64,000 nt of DNA. It comes from Scortum barcoo (Eukaryota; Chordata; Actinopteri; Centrarchiformes; Terapontidae). How positions within the stretch are numbered: position 1 is the stretch's first letter; each line of letters begins with the position of its first letter. The DNA lies in assembly GCA_023238725.1 (NCBI GenBank), contig CM041536.1:15035271-15099270 (forward strand). The letters run 5' to 3'. The translations under genes and the position numbers were made by a program. The notes beneath the pieces are model-generated. The model did no database searches. It was not told the DNA's origin and saw nothing but the letters and a program-made list of their open reading frames with translations. Below are positions 32,201 through 46,900 of the stretch, piece after piece.

Positions 32201-35200
32201 TCAAACAGGGGAGAAGATATTGCATGGCAAATCTTCCATCTGGCCGCTTTGAAAGGTTTCTGTCGTGGTCATAGCTGCTACTTGTGAAAAATCAGAGCTA
32301 TGTCAGGAATGGTCATCTGACAGCAGGCCTGGAGAGGTTTCTCCTCCCTGTGCTCTCTGCTGTTCTACACACTTGGTACAAACAACAGCTGCAGCATGCT
32401 CACACTGGGCCAAATGCTGACACCCCCTAGCAGAGGATCCCAACTCTACCCCGACCCCGACCCCAACGGTACCACACCCCAAACCTAAAACGTACCCAGC
32501 ATTCTCGTACAAATGCTGAGTGTAAACCAATCCGAGGTGAACATAGCTTCTAATCAATAACTCATCTAATGCTAACCCTAATCTCAAGCCTAAATCCTCA
32601 TGGTCTGCTACAAGCTATAAACATTGAATAGCTTACCATTTTGTAACACCATATGGTATTTAGTCAGAAATACTATATGGACTACAGCAAGCTAAGTGAC
32701 AAGGAAAGAGTTAAACTCCACCTGCCTTCGCCTCTCACACACCACATTGCAGCCATGACAGGCTGTCCGGTCATTGTGTACTGAGGACTTAGTGGGATGT
32801 CATGGCCCGAATACCTACAGGGTTATGCTGGTCTAGGCATCTTACAGACCTTCTCCAGCCTTATAAGGGCTGCCAGAGTAGTGGGGGGAAAACAGATGCA
32901 CCTGTCAATAGAGTGAAGGAAACAGGAGGAGGGAGGGCCACATAGAGGTGACAGGTTTAAAGGAAACGCTGCGTTTATTTACCCGCCAAAGTCAGTTGGA
33001 CAGCTAATTGCCTCGCTTGGGTACCCAAGTCAGTTTCAAGCGCAAACGCCACACTGTGCGAATGCTGCCGAGCCATTTCCCATCTCTCGAACATGCATTA
33101 AACAAGCATATCATACATTTCCTCTGTTCAGAGGAGCACAGCATGAGGATGATCCCTTTGCATGCAGTGAAAATATAGTCAGGCAAAGGCACTATCAGTC
33201 AATGATAGTGACAACTGTCTTGAACCAATCACAGATGAATACGCAACTCTAGCTCTATCTAGCTCTCGTGCTAAGCGGGAGGCCTATTGGGCAGAGCTAC
33301 AGAGAGCTAATGAATCTCTCCGGGAGGACTTACCCGCTGGGCTGGAGCCCACACCACTTGGCACTGAAAGGTCTGTGGTATCCAGCATGCCACCTAATGA
33401 GATGCACAGAGTGATATGATTAACCATCTGCATCCTTCTGCAAGATAGCAGAGCACGTGATGGAGATGCCAGACCAGACATGAAAATGTCATGTAGATCT
33501 ATCTTCACAGCACATGAAAAGGAGGCACATGCTCCCATCAGTGTTCAAGTGGCCAGAGAACAACATCGAGGTATGTTCAGCATTGTGTTTGTTAGTTATT
33601 TTTCATAAAGTTAGAGATGGTGAACATAGCATTCTACTATGAGGATGCAGCTGCAAGCCGCAATTGTTCATTTTTATTGAAACCAGGTAGTCTCTCTGAA
33701 CAGTTGTACGTACACTCTGCCAAGCAGATGCTTTCAAGAGATACACTTACATTAAAGCACTAGTATGCCACGTGAGCCTGGGCATATTTGTAGCTTTTTT
33801 AAATATGTAGATCTAATATGAATCACAAGAATCAAAGAAAAAAAACATTTGAGACCTTCCAACAAATATGAGAAAGTTATTTCGAAAAACAACCATTAAG
33901 TAAACCCTCTGCCAATGGGTAGGTGTCAGCCAGTTCTAGTTTGTGGCTAGATTTGAATGAGGCATTTCACACCTTAGCTGTATGTGCTTCTATTGTATGC
34001 AGTGAAGCTGAATCTTGCCAAAGCCATCTGAGGTGACTCAATCAGACCAGTCATACGAGTACTAGCATAGACTGACATCATTTTCCACAACAGTGAAAAT
34101 TTCAGATGGTGTTAAAAAAAATATATATTATACAAAGGGTGTTAGTATGACATGACTGTGACTTTAAGCCCCTCACATCCAATGCTCTCTTAATAGCATC
34201 AATACGTGTAACCTGTATTTGCACTGAGGTCAACAACAAATAAAACACCTAAAGTGACTTTAACTAAACAGTTAAACACTAACACTTATTTACTTTCTTG
34301 CAGAGAAACCCATGTCTATGCGCATATAGCATATAGAGTTGAAGCAAGGGCAAACAGCTAGCCTAGCTTCAACCAAAGAGGTGGTGAGCAAAAATGTGTT
34401 TGACACCTCAAAAGTGTTTTTACTAGAGGTGGACTGGTAGTAGTGGTTATGGGCAGGGTTACACGAAGAAACCAACAAAACTGCTTAACTGATGTTCATC
34501 AAAAAAATTGTTAAGGATATAAAAAAGCTGTGGGAGAGATTGTAGAGAGAAACAGGCTAGCTGTTTCCCCCTGCTACTAGTTTTCTATGCCAAGCTAGGC
34601 TAATAGCCTCCAGGTTGACCACCATCACTTTTAACCTGAACTCTCTTTTTTTCTACACACAAAACACTCAATTTGAAAGATGCAATAATCAAATGCAAAT
34701 TCTGTACAAAATTGCTTCAGACCACTGAATGAAACCCCCTCCGAGTGGTCTGGATCATCCTTCACACACAACTTTGACCGACTGACTATGCTGACTGTCA
34801 ACTAACCTGAACTGCCTGCACTGGTGGGCCTCTGGGGACCTCCACTTGAGCCCACATTCCTGTGCAGAGAGGCCTGGGGAGGGGACAGCATCCCACTGTC
34901 ACTCAGGGAGGCTGTGGCCGCTGCCAGGGCCTGACTGCCCAGAGAGCCTCCTGGCTGGTACATGGCGTTTGGATTGGATACAGGCACTGCCACATGCATG
35001 GAGAAGTTCTGCTGAGGCAATGCTGTGGGCTGCAAGAGGGAGACAAAGACACATATATTTACACACAAACATACTCTAAATCCAAAGTCTGGTGATGAGT
35101 GTGATGAGTGTGGTTGTCATGGCATCATTGACAGAGAGCGACCCTTGAAGGGTTGCTTTCATAAATTAATGAATTCACAAAATAATCAGGCAGAGAACAC

Positions 35201-37911
35201 TAAAGAATTGTGCATTATTAATCTCGACAGTTACTTTATAACAGAATATTTTAAGACACAATTTTGCCCGACATCTACGGGCTACTGAGTGACACCATAA
35301 AAAAAAATTAATTCTCACTGGCATCATACATACACATCTTCAGTGGTACCGCAACACACAAAAAACACAGAAAACCAAAAATCCAAAAACATGCATTCAG
35401 GTGATCACTTTGGCATTGCAGCAGTCAGCACTACAGACATACTTTGGCCATTTCAAACACCACCGTGTAACGGGTTTCTTAGCAGAGCAGAGAGGGGCAG
35501 CGGGGACTCACAACTCCAAGAATCGTGACTCGCTTGCATTTACCTACAAAGTGCTGACTGTGCAAAGCGTCAGTGAGAATGACAGGTGGCAGTAAGAACA
35601 TTTCATCATAGCATTATTCAGTGAGCCAGTCAGGTGTTATTATTAGTTCGTTAATGGCAAAGTGATGCTCTTCATGTCAGGAACATAGAGAAAAAAACAA
35701 CTGCTTAGTAAGCACTATGTTCTTGCACAATTTTTTAATATTGTCACGCATGATAAGATCACAAAAGAGTTGTGATATTTTTGTGGGTGAGCCAGGGTAT
35801 TTGGTGAAGGAGAGGGAAAATGCTAAATTATAGTGTTAGTGTGCTCTGGGAGCACTTTACTGCTGGAACTGTTTGGGAGTAAGAGATATTTTATGCAAGG
35901 ATGCATTGAGAGGGAAGTCATAGAAAGATCTGAAAGGAGAAATAGAAAACATTACATTATCAAGCAACTGTGAAAATGAATCTTTTTTTGCTTATTTTTG
36001 TTATATTATGAGATGAAAAGGAGCGTAGCATCTCAGGTTTGAGACAGAAAAAACCCAAACCATTCATCACAGAACCTGCAGATCTTCCTGATAAACACTC
36101 ACGACATGTGAGTAAGTATTTGCTGTACATTCCCGGTGTGTTTAAATAGCGACTGCTGTTTGATTTATGATAACATGACCATGATACTAGGGTGTAATCT
36201 TTCCAGCAGAAGCATGCAACATTTCACCTGTTAACATGAAATATGATCTTATCAGGGTGTGCCAAAATATCAGTTGAAGAACAAATCAACATAAGAAACA
36301 AATGCACACCCAGTGAAGGCGGCATTAATCTAGAGTAGTTCTGAAAGAAGTTGGTTGACAGAGGTTTTAAGGGTAGGAGAGGGATGGGGGATAACAAAAA
36401 GAGGAAAAAGTTAAATGAAAAAAAGAGTGAAAATCCTTTGTGCCACAAAGCCAAGCAAAGACGTTGCATTTACAGTACTTACGATTTTATGATTTCTCAT
36501 CATATTATCAAACTCCTCATTAATTTTTTTATACTTTTCTTCTGTGTGAGGAGTGAGGACATATGAGGCATCAGGGTCCGGGCTATCACAACCTCTGTGT
36601 TCTTTCTTGTTTAGCGCCTGTAGTGAACATCAACATAAAGACAGGAATCAACACAAAACAGCAGGGGACAAAGGAAGTACTTACACCACAGCGCTTGTAC
36701 ATTAAATCATTCTCTTCGCTTAGTTTGCCGAAATGGTCTTCCATGAGGGGGCTGTGCCCAAAACAGTCTTCAGGATCAGGACTACCACAGTCATTATGGC
36801 CTTTGTTTCTCAATTTCTGAAATGAAATTGCACAGTTGAAAAGAAACAGTATACAAGATGTGGCTCTGTGTTTTGTTGCTTGTTGCCTTACATATACATT
36901 TCTATCATAAAAATATAAATCAAACATGCACAAGAATCAACATCAACAGCATGTTTGTCCTTTTGTTTTTTTCCTTTTATTGCAGTACAACATGAACAGC
37001 TGCTATACCAATTCTAGGCTAAACTGTAGTTCAATACCAGGCTCTGTACCAAGGGGAAACTGAAATGTCACTCTATATCCTTTCACCCTTCAGAAGCGTT
37101 CAGAGAAAAAAAATATTGTCCTCCTCCCTTTTTCTTTCTTTCTCTCTCCTTCTCCACCTCCCTGCCCTGCCTCCATCCCTCTCTGTTCTTCCATCTTATG
37201 CCGCGAGTATGTGTTTGCATTTTTCATTATATTTCAGTTATCATAAGCCACCCAGCTGGAAGAAACCCCTGCATAAGAAGCTCCTACAGCAAAGCACTTT
37301 AAGACAGTCCCAGTACGTAATTCAGTGTGGCTGTCACTCATGAGATCTTATCAAAGTAAATGCATGTGGAGAATAAAATGGATTATCAAATGTGGTCAAA
37401 AATGCTTATTTGAGCATGAAATCGAGCATTTATTATAAAAAGCACAGAGCTCTTGAGTACATAGGGTGGTGTCTTGTGGTGTTATAAAAAGCCTATTCTA
37501 ACTTCATGGGGGGGAGTGAAAAAAAAACATGTCATACAACTAAACAAATAGATGCAACACTGTGCTCTTTTGCTCACTTTCATACGGACTGTTCTCTGCT
37601 CCTCATTACAGCTCTGAATAGCAGTGTTAACAAGACCCGCTGACAGCATGTGACAGCTTGTGATATCAAGGCAGCGTACATCAAAACATGATTTATGTGT
37701 GGCTCTCAAGGTTCCTCTATCAGGCTATTGCAGGTCCACGGCAGCGCACTGCCCTGTCTGCAGGCTGCCTCGGAGGCCTCGCGTCTACAGGAAGGTCGCT
37801 GACTCCTGTGGATGCAGGGGTCAGAGTGCGAGGCAGGGGAGAGGAACCTACACACACTAATGAGACCTCGCTCTCTGTTTCTGGTCTTCATCACCCAAAC
37901 AAAGCGGAAAA

Positions 37912-37986
<75 letters not shown>

Positions 37987-40900
37987 GAGGAATAGAAACT
38001 ATGAGTAGGAGTGTGTGTGGTGCATATGTGCAATGTCTGTTGGTGTGAAAATGGGTGACTTTTCTGTCTTTGTGTGTGTGTGTGTGTGTGGTGGAGGCGG
38101 GGAGGGGGATATCTCTACAGCTGCTACATCCTCTGACAGCGATGTGACAGTAGGTCTGTGCAGACAATGCGGCTAACCCAGCACTGCTCACCACAACCTC
38201 AGTGTAAGTTAGATTTCCTAAAACCAGCGCCATGGTTTTATGAGACTCCTGCATGCTATCTTTGGTCATTAAAACCAGATGATGCTAAAATCCTAGCTGC
38301 TCGCTGCATCTCTGTGCATTCACGTGCATGCAGTCTTTTGAGGGCCGAGAGTTTTTTAATCTACATTGTTGCGAGAGAAATGCGGACACTGTGCGTGGCT
38401 GACAGAAATAAAGAAGTTCAGTAAAGCACCCATATCTTTTCAAACGTAAGTGTCCGCACTGCCCAGAGGAGAGCAAGGGAGAGAGAAAGAGAGACAGAGA
38501 GACAGAGAAAGGAGAGAGAGAGAGAGAGAGAGAGATGCGAAGGGGGAGAGAGAGAGTCCTCTGGATAATGAATGGCCAGCACTGTACCACAGATGCATTA
38601 CTGTTTGGTGTGGTACAGAGCAGTGGCATTCTTCTCATTCTAAGAAAACGCCTTACTAGTTCATTTCCTGTTTACTGAATGAACCCTCTTTAGTTAGGGT
38701 CCTGAAAAGCCTGTGTTTACTGGAGTTAAACTATGCACTTTCTCCACCAGAGAGCCAGAGATCTGATCTCAACCTGCAAATTAAAGTTCCAACCTGCTCA
38801 TTATGGGAATATCTTGGTCGGACTGGTCAGGCACGGCTGTGCGAGATGGGCAGGGTTGCTCTACTTTCACAACAAGCCTGGCCAGCCTCCAGTACGCCGC
38901 ACCCACTGGCCCAAGTCATTTAGGGAGGGGTTGCAGCAGCACTGTGGGTGAGCGGGAACCAGATAGCAGCACACAAGGGCAGGCAGCAGATCTGTTCCAT
39001 GATACATGACATGAGTCACTAAAATACATATTATCTTCTAAAAAGGTGCACTGAGGGTGCTGTTTAAGTAGGACACTTCGTGTGGAAGAGTTAATCGTCT
39101 CTGCAGCTCATCTCTAATATAGCATATAGCATCGAAGGCCTGGGAAGCATGGCTGTAATTCTTTGTTAAATGACTTGGCATGTTTTGGGTGTCCCACAGA
39201 CGCTGCCCACAGCTCCCAGTAAATGGATCACTAAATCAGCACATGGCCAAACAGGTGTCTCTCTTCCAAACACCTGTCAAGACCTGGCTCCCCATGCTGG
39301 CCAATCAAAAGCAGCCGCGCAGAGACATGGCCGTAGAAGGGACCACATGGAGCCCTGAAGGCCACCCGACCTCAGATCAACTTTGCTCTTACATGTCAAT
39401 GCAGCACACTGCTCCACACACTACAGTGGTCTGACCTAGAAAAGGGAAAACGTACTAGACGATTAGAACAAAAAGAAAAGATTACCTCTTTTTGCATTAT
39501 GAATAGTTTGATAAAAGCAGTTTCAAAAAGCCTCTCAAATGATGAATCAAGCTGTGGGGTTTGTACTTTGGAAAGTAAAGTTGGCTGGATGTGAATACAG
39601 CTGAGGTTGGGATTTTCAGTAGCATTTCTGATGAAAGATATGGGCTGTTTGTTGTGGGAGAGGGGCTGCAGAGAGTATAGACAAGGGAACTTGTGTAATC
39701 TATTCATAAGGCCCTGAGAGGCTCACAAAGATGAGTGGGAACAAGGCCAGCTGCTATTTTCTCACAGCAGTCCAAACCTGTATTGATAGAAATTTGGCTC
39801 TTCAAATAAAAATGAGACTCTCTGAGTGGCTGACGTCAAACCAACTGGGCACTATTGTCTGTGTGCGTATGTATGTGCATCCGCAAGTGTTCTTGTGTGA
39901 TACTTCGATGTCTCTTAAAAAAAAATGTTTTCCATCACAGGAGACCTTGAGGCTTCCTTATCCTGGAGAAAACATCTATGTGCCATCTCTACCTGAACTA
40001 TGACTATTACTAGATGTAACCATGGGGAGCATTCAGCACAGTAATTTCTCCAGATCCCTAGATTTGCAGTATATGTTCAGATAAAAATGGCTATATAGCA
40101 GTAAAATGCAATCTAGCATAGCATATCAAATGCCTTTATTAATGTTATTCCCAATGAGCACCTTATTAACTGCAACTGAACTATGTAAAGGTTTTTTAGA
40201 CACTTCATCCTTTTACATCGTGCCTACATTATGCCCAATGCTGGACCTTAGATTTCCTTTTAAGCATTATATTCACTTTTTATATCGCACAATCGAGGCA
40301 AACACTTTTCTGTGGATTAAAAATAAAACTCAAACCATTGCATAAGCCACCTACATCACCTGTTTCTTGAGAAGTACTTGCAGTGAAATGGGCCCAAGCA
40401 ATTTACTCTGCTGCTGTGAGTCTTGGAAAACAATTTCACTCTGATGTTCTCCCTCTCTTGTGTCAAGAGAGCTTTCTGCATTTAACTTATTCATGTACTG
40501 CACAGTACTGTACATGAATAGAAGGCAGGGTGAAAGGAGAAAGATAGTGGTTTGGTATAAAAGCTGAACTTCAAAATTGTGGGGGAGATGGCTAAAAGGA
40601 AGGCAGGAAGAGGCCGTTTCTATAGTCTCCCCTCCACTGTGCCTGAATCACAGTGGCTTTCACTTACAGTAGCTTTTACTGTTTGTAGAGCACCACCTGA
40701 CCTATTACCCACTTGATTACAGGCCCCTCAACAGCAAGCTAGTTTGCAGTGTTACAGTATGGCAATGCAGCGGGAAATTATACAAAATATTGCAAAAGTG
40801 GAGTGCAACATTAATGTTTAATGCATGTCCAGCTGTCCTTCAAGCACACAGAAGCTATATTTTAACTGCTTGTTGGCCTCGTTTCAGCCGGGTGTCCCAG

Positions 40901-43900
40901 CCTCTAGCCCTGCAGTGCTGTGAATTAGCCCTTGTGCCCGCCGCTATACTAAGCAAGGTAGCGTGCTAATCCTCATGACATCACCATTGTGTGCAGGCCG
41001 TTCCATCTAATGTGCTTATCAAAGGGCTTCTATGAGTGTGAAGGCACTAGGAAATCAGCATGGGGAGGTGGCTGATAGGAGGGCTTTTATCTGCTAAGGA
41101 ATATTTCTGCTCTTATATAACATCTTAAGAGACTTTCACTACCACTATGTTCCCTTTCCCCCTTTGGTACCGTAGTCTTCACTTAAGGGGAATAAAAAGC
41201 CCCTTTTCGTTGGTCTTTAAGCACTGTATGCTATGGCCTGGCACTATGTTACTGTAATGAAGGGGTGGGAACGAGGGGCTATTAGATAAGGAGACCTCTG
41301 TAATTCCCAGACATATCTTGTTTATCTTGTGACCAGTGCACATTACTGAGTTGACTGATATCAGAATATGAGGTTGGATTCATGTCCTTCCTTTTGCTCA
41401 CTCCATTGTGTAGTTACCCGGTGGACAGGAAGAGCAGCGGGGAGGGGGGGAGACAAGGTCTCAACTGTCTGCATTTTATTTTCATATTATTGTCTTGTAG
41501 CTGTTACAGAAACAATGTATATGGTGAGACTCAATCCCACCTGACACTGCGATGACAATGGATGGACCTCAATGAACTGTGAGCTCAAAGTCAGACCAGT
41601 AGCGACCAAACCACACTTACTTCAGATACACTGTAAAACAAACTAATCCTATTCTGTGCTGTATACAGAAGATGATTACCTGCATCTTACTGACTAAATT
41701 GCCATTTATATATAGCCCAGCCATTTTACTGAATAAGAGGCAATTGATGTGCAGTGAGTAGTCCCTTCAGAGCTTTCTGCTCTGAGACTGTGGTGAATGA
41801 CTGATGTGACAAAGCTATTAGCCGCCACAGTCAGAGAGAACAGTCTCAATCAGCGGACTGCGTATTTTCAGTATAGACAAGGGGGAATTAAACTACAAAT
41901 TGAGGATAAAGGCAAACCAATGTCATCATTATCTACAGATTAAAAAGAATGAGAACACGCACTCTATTCTCACCCCACGTAAAGGAAAGGTGGCACACAT
42001 TAAACAGTGATAAGATGAAATTACAAAAACATTAACATACAGATTATTGAAAATCTTTCTAACCATTTTCACTGCCTGCCTTTCTGTCTCTCTGTCTCTC
42101 TGTCTCTCTGTCTCTGGTCACTGAGTGGATCATTAGCTGTCAGGGCCCTTGAAACCATACCCCCCAACCCTGAACTCCCATTCCTGCTCGCCTCTAAAAT
42201 ATTCATAAGGACAATTAGGAGTTCCGATAAGGCGAGTACGGAGGGCTGGGGGCGTGCAGCAAAGAGGGCAGGATGTGCCAGCAGGACGTCTGTTCTGCAA
42301 CACTCTATACCCAGACCACAGTCCTGTCCTCATCAATCTGAGACACAGCAGCCTCCCTCTTTGCCCCGAGTCAGGCCAGGCAGCCAGGGGAAGGTGGCAC
42401 GGTGCCAGCTAAAACCCTAGCTCCCCCCCTGCCCCACCCCCCCAATCCCAGCAGGCTTTGCTCTGTCCTCGCTCCTGGGCAGGAGGGGATGGCCACACAG
42501 CACGCACAGTGGGAGGAAGGGGGCACAAGGGCACGAGCTAACTCACAGAAGCTGCCGCACACGAAAGCGAGGTCTCGTTTCAGCGGTTCAGCCCACAAGG
42601 TCACTGAAGAACACAGAGGGTGGACTCATGGCTTGTGGTTCCAATGATCTTTAACATAACTAATATAACTGTTGCTCTGTAACTAGATCAAACCAAATTA
42701 GGTCAACACAATGTCTGACCTATTTCATGTGGTTCACACCAAGGTTTGTGACAGGTATGTGGTTCCAGTTCAATATGGGAACCTATACTACATGTCATCC
42801 ATTACGCTGTAAAAGCAGAAAAGTTTGAAATAATGTGACTTTTCCTCATAGCAGGGACTTAAATAGCTTGGCATGACAGTACAAGCAGTACACTGAAGTC
42901 ACTCATATTTACCAGTCTATAATATAAATATAGTCAACCTGAGCACACATTTCTTATATGTGGAATAATGTAAATATATGCTATATTAGCAACATCTTCA
43001 GGAACTTTAAGACATATTTAAGATAAAGTGCAACAATATTCATAGTTTGTCCTGGTTGGTTTGCATTTTAGTTGTACATTACTCGGTTCTTTATTGAATT
43101 TTATATCTATGAAGAAGTTAAAGAAGAAAACATTCAACAATGTATAAATAGAACAGTAGATGTTAGGAAGATTAACAAAAGAATAAACAGTAGTATCAAT
43201 TAATTAAATTAAAGAGAATAAAAGTTAATACATTCATCAATTAGTTGGCAAAATATTAAAGTCCTGAGAAGACATTTCAGAACTTTCTCTACTGTCTTTT
43301 TTGTTAGTATAATGTTAGAGAGGAGATGTGTCAGGTGCTACCACTTCTGTTAAAGCTGAGTGTGTGTTATGCTCACTATGTTGAACATTTAATAAAAAAA
43401 AAAAAAAGAAATTGGTAATCCATGTCTGTCAGTCATTTTAGAATGAACAGACAGTTAACTTAAAAAGGACATGTTAACTTTGCGTCAGAAAAAAGGCAAA
43501 AGCTATGTCCACCCAGATCAGCTCAAATGCAGTGTCTCTTTAAACTGTCTGTGTTAACAGTTTGTCAAACAAACTTAACAACTGTCAACCAAGCACTGGT
43601 TCCGAGAAACTCTCTGCAGTAGTCCGATATTTCACAAACTTCTTCAATTGTTTTAAAAAAGAAACTAGAAAAAAAACTGCAACAGAACAATTTGTAATTC
43701 AGCTTTAAAAAAATAACCCTTACATATTTTTCTCTTTGGTGAATAAACTGTAGTGTTCCATATTTCGAGATACAGTATATCTAATTTTAGACCATAGAGT
43801 ATTAAGTCAATAGTGTCAGTGGAAGCTAATGTTTAGAAGAAGGCACCGTTGCTTGTGGTCTTTTGTTGTTGTGTCTCTTTTCATTATATGCTCTCTAAGA

Positions 43901-46900
43901 GGCCCTCGATTTGCAATCAGACATATGCAATGTTGTTGAGAAGGTGGAAAAAGCTCTGACGTCAATGAAATACGACATGCGCTAAAAGCAAAAATCTCTT
44001 AGCTGTAGCCTAGTAACAAGCATCACACACTACAGAGCAGAGACATAATAAAACAATGAGATATAATACACAGACGGGTTTAAAACCAGTACTTGATATT
44101 GCAATCATGCCATTCAGCAATTCGAAAGGGAAACTGTTGTTCAGCCCAGGACAAAATCCCATATAAAGAGAGATGATTATAGCAAGTTTAATTCCAATAA
44201 TCAAAGTACATTTTCACAGTTTGAAAATCGAAGGCCATTACTGTGCCATCAGGTAACAATTACTGTGTATCTGTTCCGCAGAAGAGGACACATATTACAG
44301 AACAGTATGTGATCTACTCACATGAACATTAGCACAACTGTTTCATTACACTCAGAAAACTACAAAAGAGGACTGGTGACCCTTTTTCACTAAAAGCCCA
44401 GAGGAAAAGGAGTCCTTGTCCTATAAAAAGGGGCACTTTGAAACCCAGCATGTTGCAACAGAACCATTAATACAGCTTCACTCACTGTGGCACCAAAAGA
44501 CTTTTCAAACAACTCTAACCAGACTGCTTCATAAGAGATATTAGTGTTAAGATGTGATGCTGTATACCAAGAGGAGATTGCAATAACAAGTAAAAAAGTC
44601 TTGATAATGTATTACCACATCATATACCAAATATAAATCAGAAAAACACAGTGGATTTTCTGATTAATTTAGACATTCAAGCATATGAATGCATAGTTGA
44701 AAACAACTTATAGTAGTTTTTAGGTTTTATTATCTCAAAATAAAGCTCCCAGGGGCTTACTATACAACTGAAACCACATGCAACATCTGCAAATAATATC
44801 ATCAGAGGTATTCCTGTGTCTAACAAAGATAACCCTTCTCTCTATTTTCACTGTAACATTTGTGAGTTATTTATTTTTAACTTGTCCTACTGAACTAGTC
44901 TGAAAATAGATGCTGGTGCTGTACAGTCTGAACAGCCCGTGTGTTTGTTTTGACTTGCAACACAAGTCAGCTCTGGAGCTGACCTGGCCTGAAATACAGG
45001 CCGAAAGGTTGGATCGCCTGCTCTCAGGTGTGCAAAACACTGGAAATAGGAAGTAGCTCATCTGCACACGATGTGTTTATAGCCCTAAACAAAGAGTTGG
45101 TAATAGGATTTCAGACAAACAAATTAATGGCTGCCCTTTCTGTTACCTCACCATCCTCCCCAGAGAGAACAGATTGATTGACAGGCTTAGCATTTATGTG
45201 GCAATATACAGGAGATAGTTACAAAGCAGAATCATAGAGGAGGTACTAGATACAACCATTAATTTCAGGAAAGTTCTGTAATAGTAATCATGCTTAAGGT
45301 AATACTATCATACTTGGACAATCTACAATGCTGTGTGTGACCTACAGTAAAATAAAAATATAGAAAATAATTTTAATATCACTCCAATAAATCAGAGGAG
45401 ACCAAAAGTGCACATACTTTTTTCTGTAATATTAAAAACGAGCTGGCAGAAAATTTCACATATATTGAAGAACCCTGAAAAATCAACATCCACCCAATAA
45501 GTCTATGTCAATAGCGATGACATTTGATTTAGCTTAAAAGGGATTTCTCATCATTGCCACTGCAGCTCTATGGTGAAAGACCAAAAAGGAGAATATGAAT
45601 ATGATGATGGTGTAGTGGGGAGAAAGACTGAAGCAGAAAGCTTTATTAGATATTAAGTGTAACTGAGACTTGACAATGAAGTCACTGAACCTATATATCA
45701 AAGTAATGAAAACTTCTGAATTAGCTTTATTTGTCCTAAACAGCCAACCTTGCACCTTCACCGTGCAGTAGACACCATCCACAATGGAGAACAGACCAGC
45801 TTTTTGTTTGATTTCCACTTTTTACTGCATAAACCCTAAACTTAGTAAAAAATAAATAAATAAATAAAAGACTTTCGACTTTCAATCTGATATTCAGATT
45901 TTGTTGTTACATTTAAATTGCTGCCCTCCCTTTCAGAGCCACTGAAAATAGACCAGCAAATGATAGATAATGATGTAGATAATTATATACAAAGAATGAG
46001 CAATTTGACCAGTCAGACAAAAATAAATCATGAATATATCCAACTAGAATAATGACTTGACACAAGTATCATCTACACCAGATACAAAATGTTTAATTAA
46101 CTACATTCTGTTTCTAGAAATGGCAGCTCACTAGTTTTCAGAGAAAAAAAAGGAAGAAAACACTGACCACACAAGCATGTTTCTCTGAAATACTAACTAG
46201 AACCTGAAAGAGAAAAAGTTAGTTGGATACCTCAAGCAAAAGTTTAGGAAAAAAATAAATGAATGCTTATTTTACAAAACCCTTTGGATGTGAGTGTTTG
46301 CTTTTCTTCCTTCGGTGTTCACATTAAAGATTATAGTTATGACCAGGGCAGATTTACAGCCACAGGTCAGAAGTCAAGGAAAGGAAGAAGAGAAAAGCTA
46401 AACTCAGAGCAGCAGCCTTGTTTAGATTTTGCCCATGAACATCAACACTAAGTTAGGTGGCCCCTAGCAGCAGGTATTCAGTTTGGTCTTTCCAGAGAAA
46501 AATGCTCTGTTGCAAAAGAAGTGTTTATGTTACTGTCAACAGCGACGTCACTTTTTTCAGAATAAACAGAGAAAGGCGTCAGAAAATAGCATTAGAAGCA
46601 GACAAAAGCTGCAGAGAAAAAAAAGTGTCTGCGCACAGACCAAAAAAATCTTCACATATATGTATGAAACCTCTTTAAGACGACCAGCTTTCAGGGGTCT
46701 CACATCTAATTACACAAACTACAGCTCACACCGCAATGTGAGTTTATCCCTGTTCTTATCCCATCTTTATTATTTACATCCACTCATCTGATACAACACT
46801 GAATCTCTGAAATTACAAAACTCTATCAAGTCTTCTCACAACCTTGAAAATATAAAATGTTTACTGGTGACCTGGTGGCCACATGAATTCTAATAATGTT

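Larger units (their letters stand above)
27662..33333 (-). other. mef2a: mef2a intron, 5.7 kb
   Basis: It holds an exact MEF2 consensus at 29,214-29,223, a SINE/LINE-tail-like fragment at 30,225-30,380, a piggyBac-like miniature element at 31,360-31,722, a (CAA)7 run at 31,914-31,935 and a degenerate MEF2-type site TTATTTTTAG at 31,944-31,953. No coding gene is seen. Confidence 0.55.

Noticed and set aside
37706..38269. 187-codon minus-strand open frame
   Set aside because: A large part is translation of the (TG)n/(AAAG)n microsatellites; the rest has no motif.
37912..38560. CRISPR-like periodic repeats
   Set aside because: Simple microsatellites with no spacers of constant size; this is a vertebrate genome.
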